A stretch of DNA of 64,000 nt from CAKOSP01 sp964369845 (GTDB lineage: Bacteria > Bacillota_I > Bacilli_A > RF39 > UBA660). The stretch spans positions 1-64,000 of the forward strand of contig CAYJFJ010000002.1 of assembly GCA_964369845.1 (NCBI GenBank), read 5' to 3'. Position numbers and translations under genes: made by a program. Below, in pieces: positions 44,611 to 51,738 of the stretch (within the stretch, counting starts at the first letter, position 1; each line of letters begins with the position of its first letter). Under the pieces are notes generated by a model. It worked only from the letters and a program-made list of their open reading frames with translations. It was not told the DNA's origin and did no database searches.

Positions 44611-45180
44611 TTATCTATTTAAAATACTAACAGCTTTTTTAGCATCCTCTTCTTTGAGAAGCGAATCTTCATCAAATGCACTTGTCATAATGTGATTATT
44701 TTCATTATAAAAGTCTGATGTATCATCTATAACTATATAATTACACTCGGCTAAATTATCTTTGTGATAATACTTTAAATATTCATCTATTTTATATTGT
44801 CTTGAACCATAATATTTTAATTTAATAGATTTTAAATCATTTATATATAATCCATTTAAATTGATTATATCTTTATTAAGTTCATGCAAATTGAAATATT
44901 TATCAATGAAATCAACTTTTGCAAAATCATAATTTAAACCTAGCTTTTCACACGACTTTATAAGTTTTGTTTCAAACTCTATTCTTCTTTTTACAAAATT
45001 CTCATCACAATAATAATCTTCACGAATCCAATTAGCACTTTGTGATGAAATTATAACTAATTTTGCATTTGTTTTAACTATTATATATGCTAAGTGATCC
45101 ATTGCTTGTTCATTTATGAACTCTTTAGTATAAACATTATTAAAAACTCCATCTATATCTAAAAATATATACTTTTTCAT
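44611..45180 (-). CDS. HAD-superfamily phosphatase (SAK-type)
   Basis: 189 residues. DxD motif FLDIDGVFNN (D8, D10) and C-terminal acidic IVIDDTSDF define a HAD fold of the kind named HAD domain in Swiss Army Knife RNA repair proteins. ISSQSANW supplies the conserved Ser/Thr of motif II. Nucleophile D8 present. Its ATG overlaps the GDPD stop as ATGA. Might act on a nucleotide or RNA end; specificity unknown. Confidence 0.83.
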   Translation of the reverse strand: MKKYIFLDIDGVFNNVYTKEFINEQAMDHLAYIIVKTNAKLVIISSQSANWIREDYYCDENFVKRRIEFETKLIKSCEKLGLNYDFAKVDFIDKYFNLHELNKDIINLNGLYINDLKSIKLKYYGSRQYKIDEYLKYYHKDNLAECNYIVIDDTSDFYNENNHIMTSAFDEDSLLKEEDAKKAVSILNR

Positions 45181-46109
45181 TTCTCAAATTCCTTTTTTTT
45201 AACAAATATTTTCTTTAACTTTTGTGGATTATCTGTAGTAATACTTATTTGTTCTATATTGGAATTTAATATTTCAATATCTATTTTTTTATACAGCATT
45301 TCTATATCTTTAACTTCATTGATCACATAAATTCCTAACTGTGAAAAATTATCAAGAGCATATTTAATAGTTTTATTTGTTAAAGCATTGCTTAAAGAAA
45401 TTGTTAAATAATTCCATAGTAGTTTTAAATAGATTCTTATATTTTCAACACTTTCCCAGTCAACATCGTAAGATGTTTTAATCCTAATGGACACACTATC
45501 TATATGTTTATATAGTTTACTTAAGTATAGTGCAAATTTATAATCACAAAGTAAATCTGTTTTAATCTTTGTTAAACCTTTTTTTATCTGATACTTTCTT
45601 AAAATATCTAAATTATTTGGTATGAATGATAAATGAATAATGTTATTACTTAGTTCAGGAAAATCACTTAATATGTTAGCTAAACTTGAAATATTTTTAT
45701 TTTGAAATAAAAGTATGTCTTTTGTTTCTACTTTAATTACTTTACTACCTAATTTATCTGCGTTTTCCTTAAAATATTTCAAAACTTCTTCAAGCGTTAC
45801 TATTTTAAAAGTATGATCACAAATACCATTACTGCTTTTTCTTGAACAGAAGTCATATCCTTTTAAATTTTCAAGGCTACTTTTTTTTACTTTGCCAACT
45901 CCATTTGAAACGTCATCAATAAATTCATCATGTATAATCACTGGAATGTTGTCTTTTGTAAATACTATATCAAACTCAAATCCATCACATGAATCTAATA
46001 ACTTTTCATTCTCAAAAATGTATTTCAAACTCTCAAAGGAATTTTCTGGGTAATTTGTTTCTAAAAATCCTAAACGATGAGCAATTAATTTTACTTCTTT
46101 ATTTATCAT
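45177..46109 (-). CDS. Glycerophosphodiester phosphodiesterase-like protein
   Basis: 310 residues. GDPD signature: AHRLG (H11, R12), PENS, EFD (E45, D47), HDEF (H60), and the KVETKD strand. Releases glycerol-3-phosphate from glycerophosphodiesters. No signal peptide, so cytosolic. Promoter: extended -10 TGATATAAT about 20 bases before GGAGGC. A truncated paralogue sits at 47976-48140 with the same promoter; see that entry. TGA stop overlaps the HAD gene start. Confidence 0.9.
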   Translation of the reverse strand: MINKEVKLIAHRLGFLETNYPENSFESLKYIFENEKLLDSCDGFEFDIVFTKDNIPVIIHDEFIDDVSNGVGKVKKSSLENLKGYDFCSRKSSNGICDHTFKIVTLEEVLKYFKENADKLGSKVIKVETKDILLFQNKNISSLANILSDFPELSNNIIHLSFIPNNLDILRKYQIKKGLTKIKTDLLCDYKFALYLSKLYKHIDSVSIRIKTSYDVDWESVENIRIYLKLLWNYLTISLSNALTNKTIKYALDNFSQLGIYVINEVKDIEMLYKKIDIEILNSNIEQISITTDNPQKLKKIFVKKKEFEK

Positions 46110-46271
46110 AGATTGCCTCCAATAAACTAATTATATCATGGAAAACTTATTTTCAAATATTTCCTATTTACATTTTAGTATAACGTTCACCTTTATTTAA
46201 TATTAAAATTATTGCATTTTTTATAATTCTAAGTTATTATTGACTAATAAATGTGTAATTTAATATCTATA

Positions 46272-46650
46272 TCAATTCTTACTTATATTTAAAACTATTC
46301 CTATACTTGCAAGCGATATTAATAAACTTGAGCCACCATAACTAAGAAAAGGTAATGTTACCCCTGTTACAGGTATTAAACCTACTACCACGCCTAAATT
46401 AAGAAGTGCCTGAACTAATATCCCTATTCCTATTCCAAATGATAAATATTTTGGAAATAAATCTGTTTGCCTTAGAGAAATTTTTATAATTCTATAAAAT
46501 ATAAATAAGAAGAAAGTTGTTACAATTATAACTCCTAAAAAACCAAATTCTTCACTTATAATTGAAAATATAAAATCTGTTTGGGGTTCTGGCAAGTAAA
46601 AGTGTTTTTGTCTTGAGGATATAAATCCTTGTCCTAAAAGACCACCTGAG
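46272..46650 (-). pseudogene. 3' fragment of ftsW, nearly identical to part of 48168..49247
   Basis: Encodes the last 115-120 residues of an FtsW-like protein (QTDFIFSIISEEFGF onward). Bases 46384-46648 match 48280-48544 with a single difference (46620), while the final 90-110 bases before the stop differ at many third positions yet give the same protein. Upstream of 46649 the similarity stops abruptly. It lacks the start and eight or so membrane segments, so it cannot be functional. Confidence 0.93.
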
Positions 46651-46673
46651 TTATTTATAAAGTGATAAATTTT

Positions 46674-46700
46674 GAACTATTCGGAAATTCCGAATAGTTC
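46674..46700. other. Perfect 27-nt palindrome next to the duplication breakpoint
   Basis: GAACTATTCGGAA-A-TTCCGAATAGTTC: 13-bp perfect arms around one base, immediately after the Fic stop (46705) and 25 bp from the end of the ftsW fragment. No strong T run, so either a weak terminator or a recombination-related site. Confidence 0.6.
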
Positions 46701-46704
46701 ACTT

Positions 46705-47445
46705 TTAATTAGTTTCTAATATACTAATATATTTTTCAAGTTCTAAGATTAAATAATCTGCTATCAAATTAGTCATGGCACTTAAATCTTCAGCGTCATC
46801 ATAAACTTTAAATGCATCATAGTAATCTTTTTTATTTGTATTTTTAATATTAATTGGAAGTAATCCATTTTTCATCAACTCAAAATTCATAATTAATCTA
46901 CCACATCTACCATTTCCATCAATAAATGGATGTATTCTTTCAAATTTGATATGAAATAAGGCTATTTTTTCAACAATGTGCATAGATGTATCTTCATTAT
47001 ACCAATTGAGTAAATTATCAAGTCCTGGTTTAATCATAAATGGCTGGGCTAATTCTACATTACTACCTACAATCTGTACAGGTATTTTTCTAAACTTTCC
47101 TCTATCGTCAGGTCTACTCATTAAAACCAAATTGTGAATATTAAGAATTTCACTTTCACTTAAATTTTTTTTATTTTTTACTAAATCAAGTATATAGTAA
47201 AATGCATCTTTATGCCCTATTGCATCAAAATGATCATTAACAGGTTTACCACTAATTGTAATTTTTTCTTTTATTACTAAAGCAGTTTCATCTAAAGTTA
47301 AAGTATTTCCCTCTATTGCGTTACTATCATAAGTATATTCAAGCATAAAGTTTTCATTTAATTTTTCTACTTCTCCTTGAGATAATGGTCTAAGACTACT
47401 TATCTTTTCCTTTAATTCATTTATTCTCAATAATTTACCATCCAT
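46705..47445 (-). CDS. Fic-family protein
   Basis: 246 residues. Active-site motif HPFIDGNGR (172-180) is intact. The N-terminal inhibitory helix has S41-x3-E45-G (SNAIEGN), the class II type. Fic proteins AMPylate or otherwise modify proteins at Ser, Thr or Tyr. ATG with AAAGAGG upstream. Its promoter segment closely resembles that of the HIT gene. Part of a cassette bracketed by partial copies of ftsW and GDPD. Confidence 0.93.
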   Translation of the reverse strand: MDGKLLRINELKEKISSLRPLSQGEVEKLNENFMLEYTYDSNAIEGNTLTLDETALVIKEKITISGKPVNDHFDAIGHKDAFYYILDLVKNKKNLSESEILNIHNLVLMSRPDDRGKFRKIPVQIVGSNVELAQPFMIKPGLDNLLNWYNEDTSMHIVEKIALFHIKFERIHPFIDGNGRCGRLIMNFELMKNGLLPINIKNTNKKDYYDAFKVYDDAEDLSAMTNLIADYLILELEKYISILETN

Positions 47446-47500
47446 CTTAATTCCTCTTTCTTACTTCTATTTTAACATATTAATATAAATATTCATCAAA
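47446..47500 (-). promoter_or_regulatory. Promoter of the Fic gene (copy of the HIT promoter)
   Basis: Extended -10 TGTTAAAAT with TAAAAT at 47469-47474; the flanking 55 bases strongly match those upstream of HIT (47931-47990), from the ribosome binding site to about -35. Confidence 0.6.
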
Positions 47501-47504
47501 TTAT

Positions 47505-47930
47505 TTATATATTTTTATTCAATTCAATTAAAATTTTGTTTTGCACTTCCTTATTAAACTCTTTATCAGTTTCATCAAATATCCATGAAAAACCATCATT
47601 TACATATCTTGGAAATATATGCAAATGATAATGACCTATATCGTTAAATTTTCCACCATTTTGCATAATTGAATATCCGTCTAATTTATATATATTTTTC
47701 AATGTTTTAACTATTTTTTTTGTTAGGACATTAATTTCATTTAATATAGCAATATCAATTTCATCAACATCTAAAAAATGCTTTTTTGTTATTATAAGAA
47801 CATGACCTTCATTAATAGGATCAGAATCTAAAAATGCAAAAATTTTATCAGACTCATATATTTTTAAACATTCCTCATTATGATTTACCAACTCACAAAA
47901 AACACATGTTTCATTTCTTTTACTATCCAT
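47505..47930 (-). CDS. HIT-family hydrolase
   Basis: 141 residues, HIT domain with H100-Y-H102-L-H104 and NGGKFNDIGHYHLHIFPR. HIT enzymes hydrolyse nucleoside phosphoramidates, adenylated amines and dinucleotides. A zinc-like pair CVFC (9-12) is present. It faces Fic in the same direction, each with its own promoter. A chemical link is plausible since HIT enzymes remove AMP and Fic enzymes add AMP. Confidence 0.92.
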   Translation of the reverse strand: MDSKRNETCVFCELVNHNEECLKIYESDKIFAFLDSDPINEGHVLIITKKHFLDVDEIDIAILNEINVLTKKIVKTLKNIYKLDGYSIMQNGGKFNDIGHYHLHIFPRYVNDGFSWIFDETDKEFNKEVQNKILIELNKNI

Positions 47931-47990
47931 ATTAACCTCTTTCTTACTATTATTTTAACATACTAATATGAATAATTATCGAATTATTTG
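47931..47990 (-). promoter_or_regulatory. Promoter of the HIT gene
   Basis: Extended -10 TGTTAAAAT with TAAAAT at 47952-47957 and AAAGAGG before the ATG; nearly the same as upstream of fic. Confidence 0.6.
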
Positions 47991-48140
47991 ATTTTCTTTA
48001 TCAAATTCAAATCCTTCACAAGAATCAAGAGCTTCTTTATTATTAAAAATACAATTAAAACTTTCTAGTGATTTTTCAAGATATTTAGTTTCTAAAAATC
48101 CTAATCTATATGCTATTAATCTAATTTTATCGTTTATCAC
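47976..48140 (-). pseudogene. Truncated GDPD paralogue (54 aa)
   Basis: GTG at 48140 opens a frame reading INDKIRLIAYRLGFLETKYL, which aligns to the first half-domain of the GDPD at 45177 (INKEVKLIAHRLGFLETNYP). It ends after FEFDKENQIIR and a stop. The catalytic His of HR is Tyr and the Pro of PENS is Leu, so it is inactive. Promoter TGATATAATTAG is the same as in the intact gene, and the TG of its -10 is part of the ftsW TGA stop. Confidence 0.88.
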
Positions 48141-48167
48141 TATATTCACCTCAACAAGCTAATTATA

Positions 48168-49247
48168 TCACTTTTTACTTATATTTAAAACTATTCCAAT
48201 GCTTGCAAGTGATATGAGTAAACTAGATCCGCCGTATGATAAGAAAGGAAGTGTAACTCCTGTTACAGGTATTAAACCCACTACCACGCCTAAATTAAGA
48301 AGTGCCTGAACTAATATCCCTATTCCTATTCCAAATGATAAATATTTTGGAAATAAATCTGTTTGCCTTAGAGAAATTTTTATAATTCTATAAAATATAA
48401 ATAAGAAGAAAGTTGTTACAATTATAACTCCTAAAAAACCAAATTCTTCACTTATAATTGAAAATATAAAATCTGTTTGGGGTTCTGGCAAGTAAAAGTG
48501 TTTTTGTCTTGAGGACATAAATCCTTGTCCTAAAAGACCACCTGGCCCTATTGCGTATAAACTTTGTATTATTTGAAAACCACTACCTAAAGGGTCACTC
48601 CATGGATTTAAAAATGATACTATTCTTGCCACTCTATATGGAGCTACTATGACAAGTCCTACAACTCCTAATAGACCTGCTACTCCAAGTTTTATAAAAA
48701 AACTAAGTTTTACTCCTGATATGAATATGATTGCTATATTAGTCAAAACAAGAACTACTCCTGTTCCAAAATCTGGTTCCAACATTATAAGTGCAAATGA
48801 AAACATAATTACTCCTAAAAGAGGAATTATGTTTTTAATTTCATTATGTTCATTTATCTTATTTTTTGATAAATATTTAGCGGTAAAAATCATTAGTCCT
48901 AACTTAGAAAATTCCGACGGCTGCACACCAAAAGAACCTATTCCAAACCAAGATCTAGATCCATTTCTTACAATACCTATTCCTGGAATTAGTACTAAAA
49001 TTAAAAAAATTATACATCCAAAAAGTATTAAGTTACTTCTTTTTTCATATAATTTATAATTTATCTTTGATAAAACTAACGTACCTAGTATTCCCACTAC
49101 TAAAAATACACTTTGATTCATTACAAATTTATATGGATTGCTAAATTTATACTCAGCCCATACATAACTTGATGAATATATCATAATGCATCCGAATACA
49201 GATAATAAAATAACACTTATTAAAAGTGGATAATCAACTTTTTTCAT
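48168..49247 (-). CDS. ftsW: SEDS peptidoglycan polymerase (FtsW/SpoVE/RodA family)
   Basis: 359 residues, about ten membrane helices. Characteristic marks: SRSWFGIGSFGVQPSEFSKL, LEPDFGTGVVL, YLPEPQTDFIFSII and the C-terminal LPFLSYGGSSLL. Polymerises lipid II with a class B PBP; the PASTA-PBP at 60023 is the obvious partner. No clear Shine-Dalgarno; TATAAT at 49255-49260 lies 8 bases before ATG, so a leaderless or near-leaderless message is possible. The C-terminal third is duplicated at 46272-46650. Confidence 0.94.
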   Translation of the reverse strand: MKKVDYPLLISVILLSVFGCIMIYSSSYVWAEYKFSNPYKFVMNQSVFLVVGILGTLVLSKINYKLYEKRSNLILFGCIIFLILVLIPGIGIVRNGSRSWFGIGSFGVQPSEFSKLGLMIFTAKYLSKNKINEHNEIKNIIPLLGVIMFSFALIMLEPDFGTGVVLVLTNIAIIFISGVKLSFFIKLGVAGLLGVVGLVIVAPYRVARIVSFLNPWSDPLGSGFQIIQSLYAIGPGGLLGQGFMSSRQKHFYLPEPQTDFIFSIISEEFGFLGVIIVTTFFLFIFYRIIKISLRQTDLFPKYLSFGIGIGILVQALLNLGVVVGLIPVTGVTLPFLSYGGSSLLISLASIGIVLNISKK

Positions 49248-49282
49248 ATAATAAATTATATTTTAATTTATTATGTTTATTC

Positions 49283-49312
49283 TATAAATTAAAAAACAGA
49301 ATTATTTTCTGT
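49283..49312 (-). terminator. Terminator after 49302..50912
   Basis: Minus strand AACAGAA-AATA-TTCTGTT followed by TTTAA; overlaps the last codons of the gene. Confidence 0.75.
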
Positions 49313-50912
49313 TTAATTTTTTATACTCTTCTTCTTTAGCTATCCATTTTCTATAGTTTGCTCTATTGATTTCTAGATTTTCTTCAATTTCTTGATTTAC
49401 ACTTATTATCAATGATTTATCTATAACTGATGCGAAATTATATTCTTTTAAGACACTTTGTAATAGTTCAAATTTTTGTTCTTCAATTAATCCGTAATTG
49501 TAAATTAAGTTTACTTGATTTAATGCGTTTCTGATAATATTAATTTGATTAATAGGCATTCTTTTATCTTTAGTGTAACCTTGATGTGATTCATTCATTA
49601 AATCAATAACTTTTGTGTAACCATAACTTTTTAAATATTTTATAAAATACACATTCATTTCTAACATTTCAATACCACTATTTAAAACTTCTTCTTTTGT
49701 CAAATATGTAGCATCTAGTAAACTTAAGTTTTTTTCTGATACAAAATTTACTACTGTATCAGCTGGCTTAATACCTAAATTTTTTGTATTATATAAATAA
49801 TATTTTGTAAGTTTTAATATATCACTTAATTTTGTAACTCCTTCTTCTTTTAGTATATTAACCGTTTTATAATGAAAATTCATTTGTTCTAAACTAACAT
49901 CTTCATAAACATCTAGACCTTGTTCATCTAATTTTTTATAACTTAATCCATATTTGTTTAGTTTGTCTTTAGCTTCAGAGAATGCTTCTTGATTGTTAAC
50001 TATATATTCTACTATTTTTTCATCGGTATTTACAAGATCACACGTATTTATAATTCCTTCTTTATTAAGTATAGAAACTATTTCAGAATCAAAGTAAAAA
50101 CTTATACATCTACTAAGCAAATCGTTTCTATCTGCATTTTTTGAATCGCTTATAAATTTTAATTCTACCTTTTCTAAAAAGTTTTTAACAATTATTAAAT
50201 CTTCATTATTTAGTGAAGTAAATGTTGTTAAAAAATCTTCTTCATAAATATTTAGAATGTTTCTTACATATATCATCTTTTTAGATTTAAAAGCATCAAG
50301 TATTTTTTCAGAAAAATCAAAATCGCTTAGTAATTTATCTAAAAATATATATTTTTTAGTTCCATAATAATCTTTATTTTCTCTGCTTTTTATACGTTCT
50401 TTTTTTACTGGCATCACTTCTTTTTTTTCTACTGAAATTTCTAGTACCTTAAGTTCTTCTTCCAAATTTGGAAATTCATTAACTAATGCTTTAATTACTT
50501 TTGCTTTTAATATTTCACTTAAATATTTTATATCTGTTCTTGCTTTACTTATAGAATTTTGTGATTTTACCTGATTTATTAATGACTTTATACTTTTGAG
50601 TTCTTTATTTTCTAGTTTTTTTCTCACTGCTGGACTTAAATTCAATAAATATATTGAGCATTCTATTTTTTCTTCAAAAGTTAATGTTTTAAATACTTCA
50701 TCATATAACTTTAAATTGTATTTATTTAATATGTCAGATATTTTTTCTACTACTTTATTTGTTATGTATGGTAGTGATAGTAATTCACTTTTGCTTTTTT
50801 TTATTAAATCAGAAAGTAAATAAATACGATTTGTATTTAAAATTCCTCTAATATTTTGATTTATTTCTTCTAAAATTTCTTCGTCAGTTTTTAATATTAA
50901 TTTTCTTTCCAT
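49302..50912 (-). CDS. Protein built of RNA-polymerase alpha-CTD-like repeats (536 aa)
   Basis: 536 residues made of several helix-rich units that resemble the RNA polymerase alpha C-terminal domain/helix-hairpin-helix pattern: short helices with L-x4-I-x3-GL, for example LYDEVFKTLTFEEKIECSIY and LKSYGYTKVIDLMNESHQGY. A basic, acidic linker near residue 165 separates groups. No catalytic motif. Likely binds DNA or RNA polymerase. It is 20 bases downstream of 50933..51661 and shares the pattern, so both probably form one operon. Precise function unknown. Confidence 0.75.
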   Translation of the reverse strand: MERKLILKTDEEILEEINQNIRGILNTNRIYLLSDLIKKSKSELLSLPYITNKVVEKISDILNKYNLKLYDEVFKTLTFEEKIECSIYLLNLSPAVRKKLENKELKSIKSLINQVKSQNSISKARTDIKYLSEILKAKVIKALVNEFPNLEEELKVLEISVEKKEVMPVKKERIKSRENKDYYGTKKYIFLDKLLSDFDFSEKILDAFKSKKMIYVRNILNIYEEDFLTTFTSLNNEDLIIVKNFLEKVELKFISDSKNADRNDLLSRCISFYFDSEIVSILNKEGIINTCDLVNTDEKIVEYIVNNQEAFSEAKDKLNKYGLSYKKLDEQGLDVYEDVSLEQMNFHYKTVNILKEEGVTKLSDILKLTKYYLYNTKNLGIKPADTVVNFVSEKNLSLLDATYLTKEEVLNSGIEMLEMNVYFIKYLKSYGYTKVIDLMNESHQGYTKDKRMPINQINIIRNALNQVNLIYNYGLIEEQKFELLQSVLKEYNFASVIDKSLIISVNQEIEENLEINRANYRKWIAKEEEYKKLNRK

Positions 50913-50932
50913 TTTTCCCCTTTTATACTTTT

Positions 50933-51661
50933 TTACTTTGTTTTTGCTTCTTTATTTTCTAAATTTTCATAAGCAACATAGTTATTTATATATAAAGCTT
51001 CACATAACAGTTGATATTTTTTAATTTCAAATAACATTTTTATTTCTGCTACTTTACTTTGAAGCTCTTCTTCTCTAGTTTTCCCTACTGCTCTTAATCT
51101 TTTGATTTTTTCTTCTTTAAATTCTAGTAAATCATCTACTGTGAAAACATCAGTTCTAGACAATGCATTTTCTACAGCCGGTGATAATCCTATATTTTGA
51201 ATTTCTGTAGCTAATGTTATTTCTTGTGATGAATCTACGTAAAGAGCTAGTGATACTTCTTCTAATGCTTGTTTTAATTTTTTCATACTTGAACTTGGTA
51301 TAATACCTTTTTTTACTAATAAATTTTCACTTATTGAAACTAAACTACCTATTTTATTTATTTTTTTATTTTCTAAATTAGCTACTATATCATGACTTAT
51401 ATTTAACTTAGATACTTCTGATTCGTATAATTCTTCTTTTGATAATTCTTTTAAATCCACAAGTCTCAAACCAAATCCAGCTAAAAATTCTTTGATTGCT
51501 ATTATTTTAGTAGCACCTATACTTCTAATTCTTGCAAGCTCACTTTCTGATTTATTTGATAACTGACCTATAGTTGATATTCTTCTTCTCATTAAACATA
51601 AAACAATACCTCTATCTAAATTTGTTTCTGTTAATATTACTTCCATTATATTATTATTCAT
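50933..51661 (-). CDS. Protein with three RNA-polymerase alpha-CTD-like repeats (242 aa)
   Basis: 242 residues, three units: about 12-68 (LDRGIVLCLMRRRISTIGQL, then LARIRSIGATK), 87-140 (LNISHDIVANLENKKINKIG) and 155-210 (SPAVENALSRTDVFTVDDLL, then LRAVGKTREEE). Each follows the alpha-CTD scheme of a hydrophobic start, I/V-T/S-I/V-x-D/Q-L, then R/K-x-I-G and a closing helix. The alpha-CTD binds UP elements and activators. A regulator built only of such units is rare. Located upstream of the 536-aa protein and downstream of rel. Confidence 0.82.
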   Translation of the reverse strand: MNNNIMEVILTETNLDRGIVLCLMRRRISTIGQLSNKSESELARIRSIGATKIIAIKEFLAGFGLRLVDLKELSKEELYESEVSKLNISHDIVANLENKKINKIGSLVSISENLLVKKGIIPSSSMKKLKQALEEVSLALYVDSSQEITLATEIQNIGLSPAVENALSRTDVFTVDDLLEFKEEKIKRLRAVGKTREEELQSKVAEIKMLFEIKKYQLLCEALYINNYVAYENLENKEAKTK

Positions 51662-51709
51662 TTTTCCCCCATTAATACTAATATTATATCATATTTGTTA
51701 CATTTTGTC

Positions 51710-51738
51710 AAAAAAATAAAAAGACATGATTAGTCTTT
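51710..51738 (-). terminator. Terminator after rel
   Basis: Minus strand AAAGAC-TAATCAT-GTCTTT followed by TTATTTTTTT; overlaps the last codons of rel. Confidence 0.8.

Noticed and set aside
46272..46595. A complete small gene of 107 aa
   Set aside because: It is the truncated end of ftsW; the first Met-like codon is internal and the reading continues upstream to the breakpoint.
49250..49262. Leaderless ftsW as a firm call
   Set aside because: TATAAT is 8 bases from ATG but there is no extended -10 or -35, so evidence is weaker than for the GH25 gene.
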